In this document: piece by piece, positions 43,175-49,894 of the stretch
How the letters are laid out: the number at the start of each line of letters is the position of its first letter
How positions within the stretch are numbered: the first letter of the stretch is position 1
Assembly: GCF_013185195.1 (NCBI RefSeq)
Contig: NZ_JAAZWC010000001.1
Span: forward strand, 186,001 to 250,000
Origin: Saccharibacillus qingshengii
Lineage (GTDB): Bacteria; Bacillota; Bacilli; Paenibacillales; Paenibacillaceae
Direction of reading: 5' to 3'
Length of the DNA: 64,000 nt
The notes under the pieces: generated by a model
What the model was told of the DNA's origin: nothing
Database searches by the model: none
The model's input: the letters and a program-made list of their open reading frames with translations, nothing else
Program-made: the position numbers and the translations under genes

Positions 43175-44122
43175 ATGACGAATGCCAAGAAGCCCGTTCT
43201 CGAATCCGCAGCTCAACAGTTTGCCGACGACAACGCCAAGCCGCCGTTCCTGTCCGACCTGGGACCGGAGAAAGGCCGCGAGACCGTCGACCAGGTTCAA
43301 TCGGGCGATGTATTCAAACCGGATGTCGACATCGAAGACAAGACGATTCCGGGCGGACCAAAAGGCGAAGTCTCGATCCGGATTGTGCGTCCAAAAGGAG
43401 CAGGTGCCGCTCTCCCCGTTCTTCTCTACACCCATGGTGCAGGCTGGGTATTCGGCAATGCGCACACGCATGACCGCCTGATTCGCGAGCTGGCTGTAGG
43501 CGCGGAAGTCGCGGTGGTGTTCCCGAATTACAGCCTTTCCCCGGAGAACAAATATCCGGTGGCGATTGAAGAAATCTACGCCGTGCTCGAATGGATCTCG
43601 GCGCAGGGAGCGGCCGAAGGGTTCGATACTTCGAAACTGTATGCAGGCGGCGACAGCGTCGGCGGCAACATGACGGCTGCGATCACTTTGATGGCCAAAG
43701 AACGCAGCGGTCCGAAGATCGCGAAGCAGCTGCTGTTCTATCCCGTCACGGACGCTTCGTTCGAGACGGAATCGTACAATCAGTTCGCGGAAGGGTACTT
43801 CCTCATGAAGGAAGGCATGAAATGGTTCTGGGATCAGTATACGACCGATCCGCAGGAGCGCGATCAGATCACGGCTTCCCCGCTGCGAGCGACGACCGAG
43901 CAGCTGCAGGGACTGCCTGAAGCACTCGTGATTACCGGCGAAGCCGATGTGCTGCGCGACGAAGGCGAAGCCTACGCCAACAAGCTGCGCGAAGCCGGCG
44001 TTCCGGTGACGGCCGTCCGCTTCCAGGGTATCATTCACGACTTTGTGATGCTGAATACACTGGCCGAGACGAATGCCAAGAAAGGCGCTATGCTGCTGGC
44101 GAATGCCTGGCTGAAGGGCTGA
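43175..44122 (+). CDS. Alpha/beta hydrolase, hormone-sensitive-lipase family
   Basis: This 315-residue esterase/lipase-like enzyme has an oxyanion-hole motif, THGAGWVFGN (HGGG variant), near residue 88. The nucleophile Ser is in AGGDSVGGNM near 164, the acid Asp in ITGEADVLRDEG and the catalytic His in FQGIIHDFVM. No signal peptide is present, so it is cytosolic. ATG 43175 has AAGGAG upstream. Likely substrates are short-chain esters, including acetylated sugars or xenobiotics; this is not resolvable from sequence. It is monocistronic with a terminator at 44170-44201. Confidence 0.93.
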   Translation: MTNAKKPVLESAAQQFADDNAKPPFLSDLGPEKGRETVDQVQSGDVFKPDVDIEDKTIPGGPKGEVSIRIVRPKGAGAALPVLLYTHGAGWVFGNAHTHDRLIRELAVGAEVAVVFPNYSLSPENKYPVAIEEIYAVLEWISAQGAAEGFDTSKLYAGGDSVGGNMTAAITLMAKERSGPKIAKQLLFYPVTDASFETESYNQFAEGYFLMKEGMKWFWDQYTTDPQERDQITASPLRATTEQLQGLPEALVITGEADVLRDEGEAYANKLREAGVPVTAVRFQGIIHDFVMLNTLAETNAKKGAMLLANAWLKG

Positions 44123-44169
44123 TTGCAAGCATCCATACTGTCCGATCAGATTTCGTTTTCGGAAATAAG

Positions 44170-44201
44170 AAAAAGGCTGCTTCGATAAAGCAGCCTTTTT
44201 C
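44170..44201 (+). terminator. Terminator of the alpha/beta hydrolase gene
   Basis: AAAAAGGCTGCTT and AAGCAGCCTTTTT pair over a short loop and end in a T-run. Confidence 0.9.
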
Positions 44202-44253
44202 TCGTTGCTGTCTTTTTATTTGCGAGCAACTTGCCGCTGCATACTAAATCGCA

Positions 44254-45690
44254 TTATTGGCGGCCTTTGAGGGCATGGCTCCATTCCAACGGGATTTCAA
44301 AACGTTCTTGTGATTTTGGCGCTTTATACGTGGTAGCCGCGAAAGCGGCGATATCCTCGGGATTCACTGGCCCGAGAACGCCTTCGAAGATCAGGTCAGT
44401 CTTGGAGATGCGTTCAAAACTTTGCGTTTTGAAACTCAAGTTCAAGTCCTCTTTTCCTTGAACGGGAACGAAATAAGGTGTCCATGATTGAACGTTGGGT
44501 GAATTATATTTCAAGCGTACGATCGTGCTGTCTTTTCTGTACTCGATATGCGTTAAGATCATCTTATCGCCGTCGAACCCCTCCAGCGTGATCGGAAGAC
44601 GACCATCGAACGGCTCCTTCACCGTACCGGATTCTTGGGGCTGGTCGAATGTTGAAATATCAAAAAACAGCGAAGTCGGTTTACGATAAATCGTGCTAAA
44701 CGGTTCAATTGAAAAAATCTCGTCGGTATAGCCATCTTCGTTGCCGCCCATATCAGTAACCCCTCCCATTAATGGTCGAAACAACGTTTCGATATTGTCT
44801 GAATAAGAGACTTCTACCCCACTGCCGTCTTGAGGATTATATCGAGTCATCTGAATAACGTTCGATAGAGGACCGACTTTGATTTTATCCACGTTGAATC
44901 GATGTCCTTGATATTTGAACGATTGATTCGGGAAAAAGGTAAACGTTTGGGCATCGGCTTTGGACGAGTTTAAACTAAATTCGGCGTGCCAGTCACCGGA
45001 CGTATTCGCAAGTTCGTGAGCTTTGAGCGAAAACTTGATTTCTTTCGCACCATTGAAGTCCGAAAATGAATAATCAAGCGTGCCCGCAAAATGATGCTGG
45101 TCCAAAAGGGTTCTCGTCGTTCGCAAATCCGTAAAAGGTTGATCTTTTTCGTCGACGCCTATCAGCTTCAATTCATACTTGAAAGTGGAAGTCGATTTTT
45201 TTAACGGATTTTTGTGGGCGGAAGTCTCCACAATATAATCGATCTTGGCTTTTCCTCCATCGTAATAGGCTTTAACGAGTTTGAGCGTTACCCCATTGTT
45301 TTTTATCACAATGTTCAATGGGGTAGACAAGTCTTCGATGCGCTCTTCTCCGCGGTACTTGACCTCCTTTGTCGCAATGATATCCACCAGATTCCGAAAA
45401 TCGATGCCCGATATGTCGGATTTGGCGGGTACTGATTTCGACTCGTTCAATGTGTATGCAGCTGTCCCAATCAGCAGAAAAGTCAATATAAATGCCACAA
45501 AAACCTGTGTGCGCTTCTTCCGAGAGTTCGGGAGTACCTTTTTCATCTGATCCGGCTGATCCTGCCATATTTGCTCGAACATGACATTGAGGTCAGCCTT
45601 TTTCAACGATTCGGGTCCTTCGGTCTTCAATCTGTTCACCAGTTCTTGTTGAGATATGACGGGACGGCGGGAAAAGAATTTTGGATTCAT
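44254..45690 (-). CDS. DUF4179-type membrane anti-sigma factor
   Basis: This 478-residue protein has a short cytosolic N-terminus (about 60 residues), one membrane span (VFVAFILTFLLIGTAAYTL, about 63-81) and a long extracytoplasmic region of two beta-rich domains. It is typical of DUF4179 (plus DUF5643-like) proteins that act as anti-sigma factors in Bacillales. Its start overlaps the sigma gene stop as ATGA (45687-45690). The coding sequence is visibly AT-richer than flanking genes, suggesting acquisition with the sigma partner. The signal it senses is unknown. Confidence 0.85.
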   Translation of the reverse strand: MNPKFFSRRPVISQQELVNRLKTEGPESLKKADLNVMFEQIWQDQPDQMKKVLPNSRKKRTQVFVAFILTFLLIGTAAYTLNESKSVPAKSDISGIDFRNLVDIIATKEVKYRGEERIEDLSTPLNIVIKNNGVTLKLVKAYYDGGKAKIDYIVETSAHKNPLKKSTSTFKYELKLIGVDEKDQPFTDLRTTRTLLDQHHFAGTLDYSFSDFNGAKEIKFSLKAHELANTSGDWHAEFSLNSSKADAQTFTFFPNQSFKYQGHRFNVDKIKVGPLSNVIQMTRYNPQDGSGVEVSYSDNIETLFRPLMGGVTDMGGNEDGYTDEIFSIEPFSTIYRKPTSLFFDISTFDQPQESGTVKEPFDGRLPITLEGFDGDKMILTHIEYRKDSTIVRLKYNSPNVQSWTPYFVPVQGKEDLNLSFKTQSFERISKTDLIFEGVLGPVNPEDIAAFAATTYKAPKSQERFEIPLEWSHALKGRQ

Positions 45691-46244
45691 CGGATCTCCT
45701 CCTGAGTTCGGGAAGCGTTTGGGAAACGGTGTGCGGACAGATCCGGATTCACCCTCAGCTTCGCAAGCCCTGCAGCCAGTCTCGACTTGCAGGTACCGAG
45801 CAGGATGTCCAGCGTCTCGGCGGCTTCCTTGAGCGGAATGTCCGCATAATAATGCAGTAGGATCACTTCTCTGCTCTTATGCGGCAGACGGCAGACCGCC
45901 TGCCACAGTTCGAGCTGACGTTCGTTCAGAAGCGCGATCGCTTCGGCTGTCCGCTCTGTTACTTGATCCGGCACTTGGCAGAACAGCGTCTGCCATTTCA
46001 GTTTGCGGTAATGGCTGCGTGCCAGATTGACGGCAATACGAGCGAGCCAGGGGCGAAACGCACTGTCGCTTCCTTCTTCGCCGCGATACTGATCGTATTT
46101 GCTGAAAGCGCGAATGAACGTCTCCTGGGTCAGATCGTCTGCGAGCACTTTCGATTTGGTCAAAGCAAGCAAAATGCCGAAGATCGATTTCGAATGCCGC
46201 TCAAACAAACGCTTGGCCTCCTCCCGGCTTAACGCCTCGTTCAT
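45687..46244 (-). CDS. ECF RNA polymerase sigma factor
   Basis: This 185-residue extracytoplasmic-function sigma factor has region 2 (LFERHSKSIFGILLALTKSKVLADDLTQETFIRAF, then FRPWLARIAVNLARSHYRK) and region 4 (LPHKSREVILLHYYADIPLKEAAETLDILLGTCKSRLAAGLAKLR). It is coupled to the downstream membrane anti-sigma gene. A likely autoregulated promoter with ECF-type elements lies 30-55 bp upstream (46271-46298). ATG 46244 follows AAGGAGGGG. Confidence 0.93.
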   Translation of the reverse strand: MNEALSREEAKRLFERHSKSIFGILLALTKSKVLADDLTQETFIRAFSKYDQYRGEEGSDSAFRPWLARIAVNLARSHYRKLKWQTLFCQVPDQVTERTAEAIALLNERQLELWQAVCRLPHKSREVILLHYYADIPLKEAAETLDILLGTCKSRLAAGLAKLRVNPDLSAHRFPNASRTQEEIR

Positions 46245-46270
46245 AGTGTCCCCTCCTTTTGTCTGACCCG

Positions 46271-46298
46271 TATACGCTTCGACAAGGAATCGAGTTCA
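46271..46298 (-). promoter_or_regulatory. ECF-type promoter before the sigma gene
   Basis: On the minus strand TGAACT (46298-46293) and CGTATA (46276-46271) are 16 bp apart, the layout of Bacillus ECF promoters (TGAAAC-N16-CGTC). Autoregulation by the encoded sigma factor is inferred. Confidence 0.55.
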
Positions 46299-46331
46299 CT
46301 TTTTTATGAAAAAAACTTCGATAATTATTCG

Positions 46332-46357
46332 GTTTACCATAATATTATTCTGTAAAT
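46332..46357. promoter_or_regulatory. Divergent variant of the recurrent palindrome upstream of the ECF sigma gene
   Basis: GTTTACCATAA-TATTA-TTCTGTAAA keeps both TGTAAA-type outer arms in inverted orientation but has a different spacer and one changed base per arm. It lies 88-113 bp upstream of the sigma ATG. The rest of the 336-bp gap 46245-46580 is AT-rich and holds copy 2 of the palindrome. Confidence 0.35.
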
Positions 46358-46523
46358 AAAAATAAACCGCTGCCGAATTTGTCGGAAGTGGCACGTTGAA
46401 TAGAAGTGCAGGATCGTATTGCCGGACTCAATTTTTTGTCGCTTATTTCTCCTTAGAAATAACTATCTCTTACCTAAGACAGTTTATTAAATTAAACAAG
46501 ACTTTAGCAAAAGAATAATATGC

Positions 46524-46545
46524 ACATAATTGTTATTATGTAAAC
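46524..46545 (+). promoter_or_regulatory. Recurrent palindrome, copy 2, before a decayed beta-propeller gene
   Basis: ACATAA-TTGTTA-TTATGT followed by AAAC, a perfect 6-bp inverted repeat. It ends 36 nt before the start codon of the remnant at 46581, the same placement as copy 1 before paralogue A. Confidence 0.6.
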
Positions 46546-46580
46546 ATTTAATCTTTACACTATGAAAGGCGTGATTCCTA

Positions 46581-46882
46581 TTGAATAAGTCTAAACTTCT
46601 TTTGAGCACTCTGCTTTGCAGGACAGACCTCTTCCACCTATCCGGAACTGCAAACTCCCGTATCGCAGCTCGATCTATACGGAAGAGGCGCCTATGCAGG
46701 TCTCGTCAGCGGGCAGTTCTATCTGATCGATATCCACTTCAGCCAAACCGGTGGGTCGGATCGATACCGGATCGCAGGCGTATGGCAGGACACTTCTGAT
46801 CGGAGATACCGTGATTATTCAAGCCGAGGACAAGCTGATCGCTGTAAAGCGCCCTGCCGTGCTGAAAGATAAAGAGCAGTAA
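46581..46882 (+). pseudogene. Remnant of a PQQ-type beta-propeller gene (internal deletion, frameshift)
   Basis: A signal-peptide-like start (MNKSKLLLSTLLC) runs directly into a C-terminal fragment. The middle, roughly 300 or more codons, is gone. The fragment LQTPVSQLDLYGRGAYAGLV with GQFYLID aligns with the end of paralogue A (LARLDLHEAGLYAGLS, GKFYLID). After one frameshift near 46754, RIDTGSQAYGRTLLIGDTVI and LIAVKRP match DTGSRTYGETLLVGRTVLI and LIAVKHP. The promoter palindrome is retained. Confidence 0.8.
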
Positions 46883-46916
46883 GGCAGCTGGGAAGCGATA
46901 AAAAAAGGAGAAGATC

Positions 46917-47729
46917 ATGAACATTCAATCTACTACTCACATTAAACTCAAGCGTCGTATCGCCACTTCTCTAACCGCCGCGCTATTCATGGGCACAACC
47001 GGGATTTTAGTCGGAACGTCGCCAACAGCTCAAGCGGCTTCGTCTTCGGTTTTGGCCGTTGTCCCCATGACGTCAAAAGGCTCATCCCTGCCGATACACA
47101 CAAAGGAACGATCAAATGAACTTATCCGCTTGAACTGGCACAACCTGTTTTAACATTAAACCAATCCCTCTACGCTGTTACAAAAAAGGAACGATCGTTA
47201 AATTGAATGCTCAAACCGGGAAAACCCTTGGACAAAAAAACGCTCCGGCAAGATCGACGAAAGTTTCCGATGTTTACGGAGCGCAAGGGTTTATTCTGCA
47301 CGGAGCTACCCTTTATCTGGCGGATAGTAAAGGGCTGACCCAGATCAGTGCAATAAGTGGTAAGACTCTTCGTAATTTTCCGACATTCGAGGGTCTACCG
47401 CAAGAAGTTCGAGGAAATATGATATTGGCCTTATCGGTCGCATCCGGCGCTTACTTACGAGAAATTCTTCAAGCTTATGATGCCGAGACCGGAAAGCCGC
47501 TTTGGGAAGTTCAAGGGGACCACAATCGCATACTCCGATATGATAACGAATATTTGTACGCCCGCAGTATTCCGAGATGGTATTCGATCGGGGTACCGCT
47601 AATCTCCGAACCTCGGTCGTAACGAAAGCCCGGGGAGACTCTTCGCTCACACTCTGAACAGAAGAAGTATTCGTGCAATCAGCCAAAGGAATTGAAGCTA
47701 TCAAAATACCAAAAAATGGACAAGATTAA
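46917..47729 (+). pseudogene. Second decayed PQQ-type beta-propeller gene
   Basis: It begins intact, with AAAAGGAG before ATG 46917 and a good signal peptide (SLTAALFMGTTGILVG, TAQA). It is then broken by several frameshifts. Later pieces still show the repeat style: LYAVTKKGTIVKLNAQTGK (if one A is added to the A6 run near 47181-47187), GATLYLADSKGLTQISAISG and LQAYDAETGKPLWEVQGD. The tail SAKGIEAIKIPKNGQD resembles the family C-terminus. The longest open piece is 47203-47622. It is shorter than paralogues A and B, so part of the middle is also missing. Confidence 0.78.
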
Positions 47730-47774
47730 AGCGGATAAGTGGTCAACTCGGCATGTTTTAATGGATTTAAACAA

Positions 47775-47806
47775 AAACAGCGTATAATTTATATTATACG
47801 CTGTTT
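47775..47806. terminator. Bidirectional terminator after the decayed propeller genes
   Basis: AAACAGCGTATAA and TTATACGCTGTTT form a perfect 13-bp stem over 6 nt, followed by T-runs. It also serves the minus-strand gene at 47829. Confidence 0.9.
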
Positions 47807-47828
47807 TTTTGCACCTTTTAAGAAGCGA

Positions 47829-48338
47829 TTATAAGGCGGATTTCAGTAGTTTTATTCCATCCTCAAATACCGCCTGCAGCACCTTCAGATCCACATTCGT
47901 CCAAGTCGGCGTAAAATATTCTCCACCTTTCCTTAACGTCGGAGGGTTCGTTCCATAAAAAACTCTATGATAGACCGGGGTGACTTCTTCTTGATCTCCG
48001 TAAAATGAACGTTTTAATGAACAGGCTGCATCGCTGACCATGTTCCAAAAGTTTAAAAAACGATGACAGTCGACTGTTCGCGTATCTTCGATCTGATCGA
48101 ATTCCTGTCTTAGTCGATCAACATCAAAAAATGCGATTTCTAAATCGGTAAGTTCCTTGTTCGTTGCTTCCCCATAAGAATCTAACGTCTCTCGAGAATC
48201 AAAGGTCTTAAGCCTATCCGCTTCAATTAAAAAACCATCCTCCTCATCCCCGTCCTTTTTATCTGTATACCAAATGCACCAAAAAAGACGACCTTCGATT
48301 CGGAATACAATCGGCGAGTATTCTTTAGTTTTATTCAT
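47829..48338 (-). CDS. Small acidic cytosolic protein of unknown function
   Basis: I do not recognise this 169-residue protein. It is acidic, without signal or membrane segments, and rich in aromatic residues: FRIEGRLFWCIWYTDKKDGD, then EIAFFDVDRLRQEF, HRFLNFWNMVSDAACSL and GGEYFTPTWTNVDLKVLQAVFEDGIKLL. Size, acidity and lack of family recall immunity proteins of polymorphic toxins, but no toxin gene is adjacent. The coding sequence is AT-rich relative to the window. ATG 48338 has AGGAG upstream; an earlier in-frame ATG at 48359 lacks one. Confidence 0.65.
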   Translation of the reverse strand: MNKTKEYSPIVFRIEGRLFWCIWYTDKKDGDEEDGFLIEADRLKTFDSRETLDSYGEATNKELTDLEIAFFDVDRLRQEFDQIEDTRTVDCHRFLNFWNMVSDAACSLKRSFYGDQEEVTPVYHRVFYGTNPPTLRKGGEYFTPTWTNVDLKVLQAVFEDGIKLLKSAL

Positions 48339-48401
48339 TTCCACTCCTATTATTAACATATATTCACTGAGGTCTCTCGAAGTTTTATCGCTCAGGTTAC
48401 A

Positions 48402-48701
48402 TCAATTCTTCCAACATACTCCTATAAAAACTAAAGTCATCCCCACTAAAAGAATGATAAGATGCAAGCTTTGGACCAAATAAGTGAAACTGATAACCGA
48501 AGCAAAAACCACGGACAATCCGATGAAAACAATGCCTAATGCCATAATTTTGGGTCCAGTCAGGTTTTTACGAAACGTTGTGAAAGCGGCAACCAATCCG
48601 AGTACAATCAGAATGATGATCATGATAATAATGAATTTTATTCCGGTTTGCGACACCTTGAATATCGAGTAAAAAGCATCCTCTTGATCGTATCCCTGCA
48701 T
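48402..48701 (-). CDS. Small membrane protein with three spans
   Basis: This 99-residue protein has three hydrophobic segments (IIIMIIILIVLGLVAAFTTF, IMALGIVFIGLSVVFASVIS, LIILLVGMTLVFIGVCW) and short loops. No family is recognised. ATG 48701 follows GGGGGGC. The coding sequence is AT-rich like its neighbour at 47829. It lies 25 bp after hemD on the same strand and might be read through from the nir operon, though nothing else links it. Confidence 0.65.
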   Translation of the reverse strand: MQGYDQEDAFYSIFKVSQTGIKFIIIMIIILIVLGLVAAFTTFRKNLTGPKIMALGIVFIGLSVVFASVISFTYLVQSLHLIILLVGMTLVFIGVCWKN

Positions 48702-48726
48702 GTCTGGGCCCCCTATTCATTTGTCC

Positions 48727-49533
48727 TTATTCGAAAAAGCGGCCAATCTCCACGATCATGGAGCCCATCCGCTCAACTTTGGGGACGACCATGCGTTCAA
48801 TCCCTTTTTCACGCAGCGCATCCGCCGTCACCTTACCGACAGCTGCAGCGAGGACGTGATGTTCGAAACTCTCCTTAAGCTCGGCTTCGCATCCGGTTTC
48901 CAACGCATAATCGAACAGATAGTTCACCTGAACCTGCGTCGTAAAGCAAACGGCATCAACCTGATGCCGCAGCAGTTCTTCGGTCAATTGGGCCAGGGTT
49001 TCTTGTTCCGGCGCGTGATAGCGGTACGGAAGCACCGCCTGGGTGTTCATTTCGGGCTGACTCTCGATAAACTGGTGCAGCTGTGCGGTGAGTTCACCAT
49101 GCAGCTGCAGCCAGACATGGCAGCCGTCAAAATTGAACAGCTGCAGTTTGTCGATCATATTGGCGATCGTGCCGTCGTCCGCGCTGACGGCAGGGTGGAC
49201 ACCGGATTTTTTTAGCAGCGAGTTAGTTCGGTAGCCGCGGCAAGCCACTTTGGAGCTTTTTAGTTTCTCCTCAAATGCCTCGACCATTCCCAAACGTTCT
49301 GCCGCCGCATAAACTGCCTCGTAACCGATTCCCGTCGTAAAGATCACCCAGTCATATTCCTGCTCTATGAACTGCCGGACATCCCGTTCGATCTCGGATG
49401 GATCCGCAGGGGTCAAACCCTGCAAAGAGCGCACCAATGCTGTACCGCCCCGGCGTTCGATTACTTCCGCCATATCCTCGGGAATTTTGGAACCGGCGAT
49501 GACGATCTTTTTACCTTCAAGTCCGTTAGCCAT
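48727..49533 (-). CDS. Uroporphyrinogen-III synthase-like protein (HemD family)
   Basis: This 268-residue protein has the two-lobed HemD layout: LEGKKIVIAGSKIPEDMAEVI and YDWVIFTTGIGYEAVY in the first lobe, with VACRGYRTNSLLKKSGV as the switch. VDAVCFTTQVQVNYLFDYAL and VLAAAVGKVTADALREKGIE form the second lobe. HemD closes the tetrapyrrole ring to uroporphyrinogen III, the precursor of the siroheme used by NirB. Its start overlaps the nirD end by 8 nt, so it is third in nirB-nirD-hemD. A second, housekeeping hemD is expected elsewhere. Confidence 0.9.
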   Translation of the reverse strand: MANGLEGKKIVIAGSKIPEDMAEVIERRGGTALVRSLQGLTPADPSEIERDVRQFIEQEYDWVIFTTGIGYEAVYAAAERLGMVEAFEEKLKSSKVACRGYRTNSLLKKSGVHPAVSADDGTIANMIDKLQLFNFDGCHVWLQLHGELTAQLHQFIESQPEMNTQAVLPYRYHAPEQETLAQLTEELLRHQVDAVCFTTQVQVNYLFDYALETGCEAELKESFEHHVLAAAVGKVTADALREKGIERMVVPKVERMGSMIVEIGRFFE

Positions 49534-49894
49534 TCGCTTCCCCTCCTTCGCTTTTCGGAATGCCGATGCGCACCTCGTTTTCTTCGATATGGATCGGATA
49601 CGTCTGTACTTTTCCGCTATCCGGGTCCATCACTTCTCCGTCGGTCAGCCGAATCCGCCAATCGCAGATTGGATCGTATAGCAGGGTTCCGGAGACGATT
49701 CCTTCGGCCAGTGTCCCGCCCCGCGGGCCGGGGCTTCTATTCTCCAGTGCAAACCATTCGCCTTCCGATGTTTTGAACACAGCGATATCCGCCTGTTCCA
49801 CCTTGACTTTTCTGCCGATTCGCTCTATAAAATCATCGACAGTACCGACCCGGTAATACGTATAATCTTGATCCGGTCTTAATGATGACATCAT
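49526..49894 (-). CDS. nirD: Nitrite reductase small subunit NirD
   Basis: This 122-residue protein has the Rieske-like fold of NirD/NasE: RIGRKVKVEQADIAVFKTSE, then FALENRSPGPRGGTLAEGIV, LLYDPICDWRIRLTDGEV. The positions that carry CxH and CxxH Rieske ligands in NasE-type proteins read SPG and DPIC, so no [2Fe-2S] cluster is expected, as in enterobacterial NirD. It associates with NirB. Its ATG overlaps the nirB stop as ATGA (49891-49894). Confidence 0.93.
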   Translation of the reverse strand: MMSSLRPDQDYTYYRVGTVDDFIERIGRKVKVEQADIAVFKTSEGEWFALENRSPGPRGGTLAEGIVSGTLLYDPICDWRIRLTDGEVMDPDSGKVQTYPIHIEENEVRIGIPKSEGGEANG

